47,148 nucleotides of DNA from Alphaproteobacteria bacterium (GTDB taxonomy: Bacteria > Pseudomonadota > Alphaproteobacteria > Rs-D84), in contig JAKSTC010000006.1 of the NCBI GenBank assembly GCA_024402765.1, positions 1 through 47,148 of the forward strand, in the 5' to 3' direction. The translations under genes were made by a program, and so were the position numbers. This document shows, piece by piece, positions 8,898 through 16,543 of the stretch. The notes below the pieces were generated by a model. The model had not been told where the DNA came from. It worked only from the letters and a program-made list of their open reading frames with translations, and did no database searches. Each line of letters starts with the position of its first letter. Positions within the stretch are counted from its first letter, which is position 1.

Positions 8898-9962
8898 ATG
8901 TATGAATCTTTAACCGCGGATGCATTATTGGCGCGTATGATGGCACGTGTTCCAGATTCTATTGATAAACGTGAAGGATCCATCATTTATGATGCGTTGA
9001 TGCCCGCTGCAATCGAATTAAAAAAATTATATATTGAACTTGATGTTGTGATGAACGAAACATTTGCAGATACCGCAACACGAACATATTTGATTAAACG
9101 TGCTGCGGAACGTGGTTTGACACCATATGTTGCAACCGCTGCAATTGTTGAAGCACATTTCAACATTGATGTTCCAATCGGATCAAGATTCAATTTGAAT
9201 AGTTTGAACTATATTGTTACAAATCGTGTACGTTCTGGTGTTTATCGAATGACTTGCGAAACATTAGGATCAGCAGCAAATAACAACATCGGTTCATTGA
9301 TCCCGATCGAATACATCGAAGGTTTACAAACCGCAGAAATCACCGAAGTTTTAATTTTGGGTGAAGATGAAGAATCAACCGAACATTTCCGCCAACGTTA
9401 TTTTGATTCATTCCATACAATCGCATATGGTGGCAATAAATCCGATTATAAAACAAAAGTTGCTGAAATTGCGGGTGTTGGCGGTGTAAAAGTTTATAGC
9501 GGTGCAGAATGGAACGGCGGTGGTACTGTTAAAGTTGTAATCACCGATTCAGATTTTGGCGTTCCATCCAATGAATTGGTTGATTTGGTACAAACAACAA
9601 TTGATCCAATTGTAAATTCTGGTGATGGTGTTGGCATTGCACCAATCGGGCATTTCGTAACAATCAAAGCGGCAAATGCAGATTATGTTGATATTGCGTT
9701 TGATCTGATTTTTGCAAGCGGAAAATCATGGGAAACTGAAATCGATGCAATTCGAAACGCATTGAACGAATATTTTGCAGAATTGAACGTAACGTGGCAA
9801 AATCAACCAAACGTTGTCATTCGTATTGCACAAATTGAATCCCATGTTTTGAATCTTGATAGTGTAATCGATGTTGCGAACACAACCATCAATGGATCTG
9901 ATCACAATGTTATTTTGGACAAAGATTCAATTGTTTTATTGGGTGAAGTTGGTGAACCATAA
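8898..9962 (+). CDS. xkdT: Baseplate J-like wedge protein (XkdT)
   Basis: The 354-residue protein is a baseplate J/gp47/XkdT family wedge component. The N-terminal RVPDSIDKREGSIIYDALMP motif (residues 15-34), the middle ESTEHFRQRYFDSFHTIAYGGN (about 155-175) and AEIAGVGGVKVY are diagnostic. It begins right after the XkdS stop and its stop shares an A with the next ATG, so the baseplate genes form one translationally coupled run. Confidence 0.95.
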   Translation: MYESLTADALLARMMARVPDSIDKREGSIIYDALMPAAIELKKLYIELDVVMNETFADTATRTYLIKRAAERGLTPYVATAAIVEAHFNIDVPIGSRFNLNSLNYIVTNRVRSGVYRMTCETLGSAANNNIGSLIPIEYIEGLQTAEITEVLILGEDEESTEHFRQRYFDSFHTIAYGGNKSDYKTKVAEIAGVGGVKVYSGAEWNGGGTVKVVITDSDFGVPSNELVDLVQTTIDPIVNSGDGVGIAPIGHFVTIKAANADYVDIAFDLIFASGKSWETEIDAIRNALNEYFAELNVTWQNQPNVVIRIAQIESHVLNLDSVIDVANTTINGSDHNVILDKDSIVLLGEVGEP

Positions 9963-10429
9963 TGGCAAGAATTGTTAATGTAAATAATTATTTACCACCC
10001 GTTGTAAAGGATGCACGTGAATTCAAACGAATTGCGGATGCAGAAAATCCAGAATTCAACATTCAATGGGAAAACATCGATGTGTTATGGGCGAACCAAT
10101 ATGTTATGGAAAGCACGATTGAAGGTGTTGAACGTTGGGAAAAAATTATTAATATCATTCCCCGTGCAAATGACACATTGCAGGATCGTAAAATTCGCAT
10201 TCTATCATATATTAATAGAACATTGCCATTCACCATGAAAGTTTTATTGAATTATTTGGAATCCGCATGTGGTTCTGGGAATTATTCTGCGATATTAGAT
10301 CCCATTGCATATACTTTAAAAATTCACACCGTTGGTTTATCTGCATATGCAATGGAAGATGTTATGGAAACATTTGATATTATGATTCCTGCCAACATCA
10401 TTTATACACATACTAATTTAGAGGGGTAA
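9962..10429 (+). CDS. xkdU: XkdU-like baseplate protein (DUF2313/YmfQ)
   Basis: The 155-residue protein matches the YmfQ/XkdU family that joins tail fibres to the baseplate. The segments ANDTLQDRKIRILSYINRTLPFT and, later, IMIPANIIYTHTNLEG are typical. It directly follows baseplate J and is the last recognisable baseplate gene before the lysis genes; the fibre genes are instead located near 42 kb on this map. Confidence 0.85.
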   Translation: MARIVNVNNYLPPVVKDAREFKRIADAENPEFNIQWENIDVLWANQYVMESTIEGVERWEKIINIIPRANDTLQDRKIRILSYINRTLPFTMKVLLNYLESACGSGNYSAILDPIAYTLKIHTVGLSAYAMEDVMETFDIMIPANIIYTHTNLEG

Positions 10430-10431
10430 AC

Positions 10432-10716
10432 ATGGATAATTTATACATAGCGATTTCAATTTTGAGTGTCTTTTGTGGCGCAATGTTCTTTTTAACAACC
10501 GTTTTATACATGCGCCCAATTGAAGCAAAATTGGAACACATTCAAACATCAATCGAAAAAATCAACATCACATTGGAAAACATGAGAAGTGACGAAAGTG
10601 TAATGCACACGGATATTAGTGTAATTCAACGTGATCTGAAAACCGCTTTTAAATACATCGATGAACTGAAAATTAAATTCAGCGAATTGGAAGAAAAATT
10701 CAATAGTTTAAAATGA
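10432..10716 (+). CDS. Membrane protein with coiled coil, XhlA-like (lysis accessory?)
   Basis: The 94-residue protein has one N-terminal membrane segment (about residues 5-27) followed by a charged heptad-rich region (KLEHIQTSIEKINITLENM...IKFSELEEKFNSL). This layout resembles XhlA/hemolysin-XhlA and similar small proteins next to holins in PBSX-type lysis cassettes, though XhlA usually has the membrane segment at the C-terminus. It lies 2 nt after the last baseplate gene and just before the holin candidate. A role in lysis is inferred. Confidence 0.55.
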   Translation: MDNLYIAISILSVFCGAMFFLTTVLYMRPIEAKLEHIQTSIEKINITLENMRSDESVMHTDISVIQRDLKTAFKYIDELKIKFSELEEKFNSLK

Positions 10717-10727
10717 AGGTGATTTGA

Positions 10728-11045
10728 TTGTTTGATAAATTCAAAGATATTTTTTCAAAAGCAACCAAAAGCATCAAGAAAAAATTGAACGGTATATCAC
10801 AACCAATAAAATTCGTTATCATCGGATATTTTTTGATTGTTGTTGCGTTGATTCTTTCATATTATGCTGCATGGGTGTTTTTGTTCACAAATAACAAAGC
10901 ATCTTTGAATGATTTATTAGTATTAATAAACGCGATGATTGGAACATCAATGATCGCGTTTATCACTTTTATCGCAGGATGTTTTGTTGATCTTGATGGA
11001 AACGGAATACCAGATCAATTTGAAAAAGAGGGGATCCAAAAATGA
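10728..11045 (+). CDS. Holin candidate with EF-hand-like tail
   Basis: The 105-residue product has a basic N-terminus (KFKDIFSKATKSIKKKL), two hydrophobic segments (about residues 28-52 and 62-84), and a C-terminal DLDGNGIPDQFEKE motif. The topology and location just before a peptidoglycan peptidase fit a holin. The DxDGNGxxD stretch is a calcium-binding-loop pattern and is unusual for a textbook holin. The start is the TTG at 10728, after GAAGGTGATT. The gene overlaps the next by 4 nt. Confidence 0.7.
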   Translation: MFDKFKDIFSKATKSIKKKLNGISQPIKFVIIGYFLIVVALILSYYAAWVFLFTNNKASLNDLLVLINAMIGTSMIAFITFIAGCFVDLDGNGIPDQFEKEGIQK

Positions 11046-11407
11046 AATATTTTTCAATGAATGAATTCACATGCAATTGTTGTGATGAATTGCCCGAATC
11101 GGGAATGAACCCCGTTTTGCTTGAAAAGTTAGATCGATTACGTGAATTGTGCGGATTTCCGATTTTGGTATCATCTGGGTATAGATGCCCGATCCATAAT
11201 CAAGAAGTTGGCGGCGTTAAAAATTCCCAACACGTTCAAGGTTGTGCCGCGGATATCTACTGTTATTATTTATCGGTTGATGATTTGGCAGATCTGGCGG
11301 CGGAAGTTGGTTTTGACGGCATCGGAAGATATTATGATCGTGAATTTGTCCATGTAGATTGCAGATCAAACGGTTTAGAACCGAATTGTTATCAATGGAC
11401 AGAATAA
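11042..11407 (+). CDS. Endolysin, peptidase M15-like (D-Ala-D-Ala / L-Ala-D-Glu peptidase)
   Basis: The 121-residue enzyme belongs to the M15 peptidase fold that cuts stem peptides of peptidoglycan. Zinc site residues are visible as SQHVQGCAADI (His and Asp, about residues 63-73) and FVHVDCR (His, about 101-107); the SSGYRCP segment near residue 45 is also typical. It has no signal peptide, so it depends on the upstream holin for release. A strong terminator follows. Confidence 0.9.
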   Translation: MKYFSMNEFTCNCCDELPESGMNPVLLEKLDRLRELCGFPILVSSGYRCPIHNQEVGGVKNSQHVQGCAADIYCYYLSVDDLADLAAEVGFDGIGRYYDREFVHVDCRSNGLEPNCYQWTE

Positions 11408-11426
11408 ACTGTTAAAAATTTTAAAC

Positions 11427-11472
11427 AAACCCCGTCAAACCTTCACATTTAGGTTTTACGGGGTTTTATTTA
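11427..11472 (+). terminator. Intrinsic terminator after endolysin
   Basis: A long stem AAACCCCGT(c)AAACC / GGTTT(t)ACGGGGTTT with a 10-nt loop is followed by TTTTATTTAG. It closes the baseplate-lysis transcript before the spanin-like gene. Confidence 0.9.
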
Positions 11473-11540
11473 GTTTTAGGATAAATCTATAAGGGTATCA
11501 AAATAAAATCGCTTAAAAACGATTTTAGAAGGGGTAAAAA

Positions 11541-12092
11541 ATGAATGAAAACAAGAAAATATTAATATTTGTTCTAGTTTCGTTTTGTTTAGGATTTTTA
11601 ATGGGTATTACCAATAATTCACATCAAATTGAAGATAAAAACAATCAAAACCAATTGGCAAACCAAAAAATTGAAACCAAAACAGAAACAAAAATTGTCT
11701 ATGTTCCGAAAGAAACAATCAAATATATTGATCAAGCAACGGGAAATGAAATCGTTCTACAAGAAAAAACAGATGTTGAAGCAAATATCGGCAAACAAAC
11801 AATTAATGTGAAAATCAACGGGAAAGAAGTCGAATTTGAAAAATCAGATGATGAAAGATTTGTTTTTGATAAAAACAAAATTGTTCTTGATCAAGTTTCC
11901 AAAATGGCAATTGATATAAATGTTCAACCCGTAAAGATAGATAAAACAAAGCATTGGGGAATCGGTGCAGGATATGGATCCAAAAAAATTGGCGGGATCC
12001 TAACATTCCCAATTGATAAAAAAATCAATCTTGATGGTTGGGTTTATTATAACAATGAAGAAAAGAAAGGCGGAATCATGATCCGTTTTTGA
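11541..12092 (+). CDS. Membrane-anchored envelope protein with beta-rich C-terminus, spanin-like candidate
   Basis: The 183-residue protein begins with a clear signal anchor (residues 6-23, ILIFVLVSFCLGFLMG), then a polar, Asn/Lys-rich stretch, a region with several short strands, and a C-terminal 45 residues beginning HWGIGAGYGS and ending in GGIMIRF. Alternating hydrophobic residues and a terminal Phe resemble the last strands of outer-membrane proteins. Next to the lysis genes, an inner-membrane anchor plus an outer-membrane-seeking end would suit a spanin. This is inference; no family is recognised with certainty. AAGGGGTAAAAA precedes the start. Confidence 0.6.
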   Translation: MNENKKILIFVLVSFCLGFLMGITNNSHQIEDKNNQNQLANQKIETKTETKIVYVPKETIKYIDQATGNEIVLQEKTDVEANIGKQTINVKINGKEVEFEKSDDERFVFDKNKIVLDQVSKMAIDINVQPVKIDKTKHWGIGAGYGSKKIGGILTFPIDKKINLDGWVYYNNEEKKGGIMIRF

Positions 12093-12104
12093 TGGGGTGT
12101 TCAA

Positions 12105-12782
12105 ATGTATTTAAAAACTGATATTATTGCAAAAATTAATGGTTTACAAGAATATTGCAACCAGAACAAAGATCCAAACGTTAGTGGTAATTTTGAAAAT
12201 TTTATGCTGCCATTAGAAACAACCGTGAATACATATTTTGCAAGTGTTCCAAACGGATTGGCAGAAACTTTTGTAAAATACATTACGCAAATTTTTATGG
12301 ATCTGCAAAAACGCCATACAACATATGAAAACCAATTCGGATCACAACCATCAACCAATTATCCACAAGGTTATTTGGATTTAGGTGAAATATTTGGCAA
12401 CGGTGCATTTAACGAATTGATGAATATTAGCGGATCTGAATTTCTTGCAGGATTTCCAAAAGTTAGAGATACAACCACAAGTGAAAGCGGAACCGAAACA
12501 CAATTGGAAACATATCATTATGAAACAAACCCAATCATTGAACAATGGATTACCCAGATTGAAAATGCTCACGGATCAGAAAACACAAAGATTGAAAATA
12601 TCATCAATTTCTGCGAACGCAATACATATAATGATGGTATGATCAGTATGTTCGAAGATCGCGGGAACATTACAATCAACATAACAAAAGAAGAATTGGC
12701 ACATGATATCTATATTACTAAAGGTGCAAAAATTGTTATTCAAAACTTTAATTTAAATGTTTATATCCCTTCTTATATCTAA
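12105..12782 (+). CDS. Hypothetical protein, last gene of the late region
   Basis: I do not recognise this 225-residue protein. It starts MYLKTDIIAKINGLQEYCNQ, has an acidic helical middle, a Ser/Thr/Glu-rich link (TTTSESGTETQLETYHYETN, about 124-143), and ends in alternating hydrophobic strands (ITINITKEELAHDIYITKGAKIVI). It has no signal peptide or membrane segment. It follows the spanin-like gene by 12 nt and is followed by a terminator, so it is probably a late product; a virion component is possible. Confidence 0.6.
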   Translation: MYLKTDIIAKINGLQEYCNQNKDPNVSGNFENFMLPLETTVNTYFASVPNGLAETFVKYITQIFMDLQKRHTTYENQFGSQPSTNYPQGYLDLGEIFGNGAFNELMNISGSEFLAGFPKVRDTTTSESGTETQLETYHYETNPIIEQWITQIENAHGSENTKIENIINFCERNTYNDGMISMFEDRGNITINITKEELAHDIYITKGAKIVIQNFNLNVYIPSYI

Positions 12783-12788
12783 ATTATC

Positions 12789-12828
12789 TGCCGATGTGAA
12801 AAATATTTTTGCATCGGCGCATTTTTTA
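12789..12828 (+). terminator. Intrinsic terminator ending the late transcript
   Basis: GCCGATG pairs with CATCGGC, with an inner AAAAAT/ATTTTT pairing, and is followed by six T residues at 12822-12827. It separates the late genes from the regulatory block. Confidence 0.88.
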
Positions 12829-12830
12829 TA

Positions 12831-12859
12831 TTGCTACTATACCATAATTATGGTACAAT
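12831..12859 (+). promoter_or_regulatory. Promoter with palindromic operator (start of regulatory block)
   Basis: TTGCTA at 12831-12836 and TACAAT at 12854-12859 are 17 nt apart, a good sigma-70 promoter. The spacer and the start of the -10 are occupied by the perfect 16-bp palindrome TACCATAATTATGGTA (12840-12855). A repressor bound there would block RNA polymerase; the XRE protein at 15077 is the natural candidate, which is inference. Confidence 0.75.
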
Positions 12860-12882
12860 ATAAAAAATTGAATATGTTTCAC

Positions 12883-12903
12883 GGCAGGATGGTAAATCCT
12901 GCC
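12883..12903 (+). promoter_or_regulatory. Leader hairpin
   Basis: GGCAGGAT and ATCCTGCC form a perfect 8-bp stem with a 5-nt loop about 20 nt downstream of the expected transcript start. It is followed by A-rich sequence rather than T, so it is more likely a leader structure or mRNA stabiliser than a terminator. Confidence 0.5.
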
Positions 12904-12921
12904 ATAAAAAAGACACAATTA

Positions 12922-12937
12922 TACCATAATCACGGTA
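12922..12937. promoter_or_regulatory. Second operator-like palindrome
   Basis: TACCATAATCACGGTA repeats the 12840-12855 palindrome with small changes and stays nearly symmetrical (outer TACCAT versus TACCGT read from the other strand). The two copies are 82 nt apart, about eight helical turns, which would allow a looped or cooperative repressor complex. Confidence 0.6.
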
Positions 12938-13021
12938 TGCAATGACAAAAACAAAACATCAAATCGATCTTGTAAAAACAAAATCATTTGATAGGATGGC
13001 GAACGAAAGGATGTATCAATT

Positions 13022-13267
13022 ATGAAAAAACAATTCATCACCAAATCTAATGTTCAAGGCATTTTTAAACAAGTAAAATCTTTACTTAATGATTGCAATG
13101 TAAACGTTCTGATGTGTAAAACCAATCCGCATTTGAAATATAAAAGCATTGGAAAATATATGCAACCGAAAATTGGCGATGAATTAGAAATTAATGCAAC
13201 CATCAAAGAACATTCCGAATATAGAGGAATAAAGCAAACCATCATTCAACGTGTGGTTGTTGAATGA
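13022..13267 (+). CDS. Hypothetical early protein
   Basis: This 81-residue basic protein is the first gene after the operator-bearing promoter. It starts MKKQFITKSNVQGIFKQVKSLL, after GAAAGGATG. The second half (MQPKIGDELEINATIKEHSEY...) looks beta-rich and small-domain-like. I recognise no family. Its place suggests an immediate-early or regulatory product. Confidence 0.65.
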   Translation: MKKQFITKSNVQGIFKQVKSLLNDCNVNVLMCKTNPHLKYKSIGKYMQPKIGDELEINATIKEHSEYRGIKQTIIQRVVVE

Positions 13268-13308
13268 TTTTAATGGGGCGAGGAACCCGCCCAGAAAGGA
13301 TGATCCAA

Positions 13309-13929
13309 ATGAAAATGACAATTTATGATTGGACAAAGAACCCAGAAATATTGAAGAATTTACCCGAAATATTGAAAGTATTGAAAGATCATTTAATTGT
13401 TGTTTGGACAGATCAAGATATTAAAATGCGTGATCATATGAATGAAGATCACGCCAAAATGGATCGTGATGAATTTGAAAATATCTGGGGAAAGAAAACA
13501 TACGATTTCCGCAAATCAAGCAATCGCACAATTACCAAAAATATAATTCGTGCTGCTGAAAACTATGTCATTGGCATTGTGAACCGCATTGAAGAATTAT
13601 GCGGAAAAATCATTGATTGTTCCCAATTAATTATCAAAGATTGTTCTATAAACGGCATTGTTAAATGCGAAAACGGATTGGTAAAAATTAATACCATAAT
13701 GTTTCCAAATTCATCCCGATTACATCATAACGTAAAAATCGAAGCGGTTGAACCACAAGAAAAACCGCAAGAAAAACACGATTTGAATTATTGGTTGGAT
13801 GTATTGGATAAAGCAATCGGAACCGATAATTTGATACTTTTGAAACGCGCCAAATCCGCGATCAAAGAAATTAAAGAATTGATGAAGGGGGAATCGAAAA
13901 GAAAATATTATAAAATGTCATTCATTTAA
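13309..13929 (+). CDS. Hypothetical protein
   Basis: The 206-residue protein starts at ATG 13309, 8 nt after AAAGGA; earlier in-frame starts fall within a small GGGCG/CCGCCC hairpin region. The N-terminal half is strongly charged and contains several His/Asp pairs (MRDHMNEDHAKMDRDEFENI, about residues 35-55); the C-terminal part is Lys-rich and helical. No known domain is recognised. Confidence 0.6.
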   Translation: MKMTIYDWTKNPEILKNLPEILKVLKDHLIVVWTDQDIKMRDHMNEDHAKMDRDEFENIWGKKTYDFRKSSNRTITKNIIRAAENYVIGIVNRIEELCGKIIDCSQLIIKDCSINGIVKCENGLVKINTIMFPNSSRLHHNVKIEAVEPQEKPQEKHDLNYWLDVLDKAIGTDNLILLKRAKSAIKEIKELMKGESKRKYYKMSFI

Positions 13930-13964
13930 AATTAAAACTATGCTAAAATGAAAGGTGGGTTAAT

Positions 13965-14303
13965 ATGAAAGAATCAACCAGATTTGAAAACGCAAAACGC
14001 GATTTCAATCAATTAGTTTGGTATTTAGGCATTGAATATTTAGAAATCACAGATGTTCCATATGAGGAAGATGAAAAAATTTGGAATATTCGTGATATGA
14101 TAAGCGAAATTCAATTTGAATTGAATAAATATTTCAATCCAGATATGGAACAATACGCCGTGTTGCATGGCAATGGCGATGAAATAGATGTTCAAATTGC
14201 CAAAAACAATGTTGCAGCAATGCGAAAGTTCATCAACAAATACAAAAATCATGTCGATGGTTTGGTTTGTGTTCGTGAACATTGTTCAAAGTGGGATAAT
14301 TAA
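13965..14303 (+). CDS. Hypothetical protein
   Basis: The 112-residue acidic protein follows a short gap with a possible -10 (TAAAAT, 13944) and a GAAAGGTGGG ribosome site. It contains FNQLVWYLGIEYLEITDVPYEED-type mixed sequence and a C-terminal helix with one Cys. No function can be read. It is 3 nt from the next gene and is probably co-transcribed. Confidence 0.55.
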   Translation: MKESTRFENAKRDFNQLVWYLGIEYLEITDVPYEEDEKIWNIRDMISEIQFELNKYFNPDMEQYAVLHGNGDEIDVQIAKNNVAAMRKFINKYKNHVDGLVCVREHCSKWDN

Positions 14304-14306
14304 TTT

Positions 14307-14543
14307 ATGAAAGTTAAAATTATTTGGAATTGTCTATATTCCGATGGTGAAAATTCGTGGCATGAAAACCGATTTCGTGTTTTAAACATTGATGATCCAG
14401 ATCGTGCCACGGATGCGATCATTGAAGATTACAAACAAAAATATCAATGTGAACCAATCAAAACAAATGATGGATTGCATTTCGCCGATGATCTTGATTC
14501 GGTTTCAATCAATAATTTCAGCATTGAAAGGATGGGTGAATAA
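14307..14543 (+). CDS. Hypothetical small protein
   Basis: This 78-residue acidic protein (VKIIWNCLYSDGENSWHENR at the start) ends by sharing its final base with the next ATG. The alternating strand and helix pattern suggests a compact alpha/beta fold. No family is recognised. Confidence 0.55.
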   Translation: MKVKIIWNCLYSDGENSWHENRFRVLNIDDPDRATDAIIEDYKQKYQCEPIKTNDGLHFADDLDSVSINNFSIERMGE

Positions 14544-15076
14544 TGGGATTTTTTAGTTCTTTGTTTGGTTTGGATAAAATAAAACAACAAGTAAAGGAAC
14601 ACGAAGAACGTTGTAATAATTTACAATTGTTATGTGGGAACCCATACATCAATACAATGGGTTCGGTAATGTATATAGATGCGCAAAATGGAAAATTTTA
14701 TTTTGAAAATTTAACTAATGCAAGATATCGTGCATGTTTTGATTTTTCACAATACATTGGCGCGGATATAATTGTAAATCAAAATGTGATAAACCAACAT
14801 CACACATCAATTTCTGGTGCAATTATGGGTGGATTGTTGTTTGGTTCAACGGGTGCCATTTTGGGCGGAATGAGTGGGAAAACAACACAAGAAAAGAAAA
14901 TCGAAAGCATTAAAATTATTTTTCGTTTTGATGATTTCAATTATCCTTTTATTGAGATAGTACATTCCGTAGATCAACATTTGATAATTGCACAAAAAAC
15001 CGCAATGGATAACATCAATTATTACAATGAAGTAATTGCAAAAATAGAATACTTAATTAGACATAAAGGTGAATAA
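14543..15076 (+). CDS. Glycine-zipper protein, possible membrane-associated regulator
   Basis: The 177-residue protein has a short amphipathic N-terminus (GFFSSLFGLDKIKQQ), a beta-rich middle, then a glycine-zipper stretch GAIMGGLLFGSTGAILGGM (about residues 92-110), followed by EKKIESIKIIFRFDD. Similar glycine-rich proteins in Bacillota often carry a SHOCT tail, which I do not see here. It lies directly before the XRE regulator. A role in membrane-level superinfection exclusion is possible but unproven. Confidence 0.6.
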   Translation: MGFFSSLFGLDKIKQQVKEHEERCNNLQLLCGNPYINTMGSVMYIDAQNGKFYFENLTNARYRACFDFSQYIGADIIVNQNVINQHHTSISGAIMGGLLFGSTGAILGGMSGKTTQEKKIESIKIIFRFDDFNYPFIEIVHSVDQHLIIAQKTAMDNINYYNEVIAKIEYLIRHKGE

Positions 15077-15310
15077 ATGGGTGAAAATTTAAAATTAATG
15101 CGTGAAAAACGCGAATTATCACAAGCAGAATTGGCAAGAATCGCGCATATTAGTGTACGAACTATTCAACATTATGAGCAAAACACATGTAACATTGATG
15201 GCGCAAACATCAAAACACTTGCAAAATTGGCAAACGCGTTGCAATGTGGCATCACAGATATTCTGGAAGATCCAGAATTAATTGAACGTTTGAAGGTAAC
15301 AAAACTATGA
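15077..15310 (+). CDS. XRE-family DNA-binding regulator
   Basis: The 77-residue protein is a single helix-turn-helix of the XRE/Cro type. The helix-turn-helix is LSQAELARIAHISVRTIQHYE (about residues 13-33), followed by IKTLAKLANALQC typical of the family. It starts one base after the previous stop and overlaps the antirepressor by 4 nt. It probably binds the TACCATAATTATGGTA palindromes at 12.84 and 12.92 kb, which is inference. Confidence 0.9.
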   Translation: MGENLKLMREKRELSQAELARIAHISVRTIQHYEQNTCNIDGANIKTLAKLANALQCGITDILEDPELIERLKVTKL

Positions 15311-16044
15311 ACCAATTACAAACATTTGTAAATGATGAATTGGGCAAATATGTTCGATCCATCCAAATTGATGATCAACCGTGGTTTATTGGGCGCGATG
15401 TTGCGGATGCATTGGGTTATGGTAACGGGAACGATAGAAGCAAATCATTAACAAATGCCATTAAAGATCACGTTGATGAAGATGATAAACGCCTAATTCC
15501 ATATCAAGAATTTAAGGGGTACCAAAATGGTGACCTTAAAAATATAAGTCATTATGGTATGATGGTTATCAATGAATCTGGTGTTTATTCATTAATATTC
15601 GGATCCAAATTGGAATCAGCAAGAAAATTTAAACATTGGGTAACATCCGAAGTTCTGCCAGCTTTAAGAAAACACGGTGTATATGGTAATATGAATCCCG
15701 AATATCGCTTGAAATGTGCCGAAATCGTTTCCAGAACGCCCGCACATGCTATAAAAGCAACCGCACATATGTTGGGATTCGATATTCCCGATAATTGCTT
15801 GATATCCGAACGCCGCCAGAAACAATTGGCGGAGAATCCATTGAAAGATTTCATCGAAACCATTGATGAAATTCAACCATTCACACCCGTTCAGATTTTA
15901 TGGGATAATTACTTGAAATGGTGCGAATCCAATTCCATCAATCCAATCACAAGAATTGATTTTTCCAGAAAACTTGTGGTTTTTCTTGATCGTGAAATCG
16001 TCAACAAAAAGATAAACGGAATCAAAACCCGTGTTCTAAAATAA
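15307..16044 (+). CDS. Bro-N antirepressor with primase-like C-terminal domain
   Basis: The 245-residue protein starts with a Bro-N domain (about residues 10-115): WFIGRDVADALGYG, HYGMMVINESGVYSLIFGS and HWVTSEVLPALRKHGVY are its hallmarks. Such proteins are phage antirepressors. The last 55 residues (ILWDNYLKWCESN..RIDFSRKL..REIVNKKINGIKTRV) match the C-terminus of this phage's own primase-helicase (24440), an arrangement like the Pox-D5 C-terminal winged helix. It overlaps the XRE gene, so both act in one regulatory pair. Confidence 0.88.
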   Translation: MNQLQTFVNDELGKYVRSIQIDDQPWFIGRDVADALGYGNGNDRSKSLTNAIKDHVDEDDKRLIPYQEFKGYQNGDLKNISHYGMMVINESGVYSLIFGSKLESARKFKHWVTSEVLPALRKHGVYGNMNPEYRLKCAEIVSRTPAHAIKATAHMLGFDIPDNCLISERRQKQLAENPLKDFIETIDEIQPFTPVQILWDNYLKWCESNSINPITRIDFSRKLVVFLDREIVNKKINGIKTRVLK

Positions 16045-16101
16045 TACAACGACATTATGACGTTTAAATAATGTTATTATGGCATCAAATTTAAAATTTA
16101 C

Positions 16102-16434
16102 GGTTCAAGATCTATCAAAAAGTTCAACATCTGGTTCAATATCTTTTCGGAGATCTTGAACCGCTGAAACCCTATTGGATAAAGGGGTTTCGGGCATTAG
16201 GTTCAATATGGTTCAAGATATATCCCGCTATATTTTAATATTTTTATTTATTATATTTTTTGTTAAATAAAATTATAATTTTCTAACAAAAAATATTGAA
16301 ACATTAATATATAAAGAAGTTGAAAAGATGTTGAACCATCTTGAACCGATGCCGAAAAATGCGATGGTTATGCGGTTTTTGACGGTTCAAGATCTCAAAT
16401 TTAGATGTTGAACCATCTTGAAAAGATGTTGAAC
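16102..16434. repeat. Iteron/AT-rich locus A (origin- or centromere-like)
   Basis: The 499-nt gene-free stretch 16045-16543 holds at least ten copies of a GGTTCAAGAT(C/G)T-like iteron. Left block, mostly + : 16102, 16122, 16133, 16200, 16210, with one reverse copy at 16151. Right block, mostly reverse: 16326, 16337, 16403, 16414, 16424, with one + copy at 16384. Between them, about 16220-16320 is almost pure A/T. A GAAACCC...GGGGTTTC hairpin sits at 16167-16193. This is the usual shape of an iteron-regulated replication origin; silencing or partition is an alternative. Confidence 0.75.
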
Positions 16435-16470
16435 TTTTGAAAATTTTGTCAAAAATCGATGAAATTTTTA

Positions 16471-16499
16471 TTGTTGCTTTACATTGTGAATACTATAAT
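16471..16499 (+). promoter_or_regulatory. Promoter for replication block
   Basis: TTGTTG (16471-16476) and TATAAT (16494-16499) are exactly 17 nt apart, 45 nt upstream of the GTG start at 16544. It lies just to the right of iteron locus A, so proteins bound to the iterons could control it. Confidence 0.75.
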
Positions 16500-16543
16500 A
16501 TACATATAGTATAAAAATTTTATTGAATGGGGGTGAAACGTAG

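Noticed and set aside
12872..12946. 24-codon ORF (MFHGRMVNPAIKKTQLYHNH...) in the leader of the regulatory block
   Set aside because: No ribosome site, and it is fully covered by the hairpin and the second palindrome; the DNA signals explain the sequence better.
16045..16543. CRISPR-like array
   Set aside because: The repeats occur in both orientations with irregular spacing and no cas genes, so they are iterons rather than CRISPR repeats.
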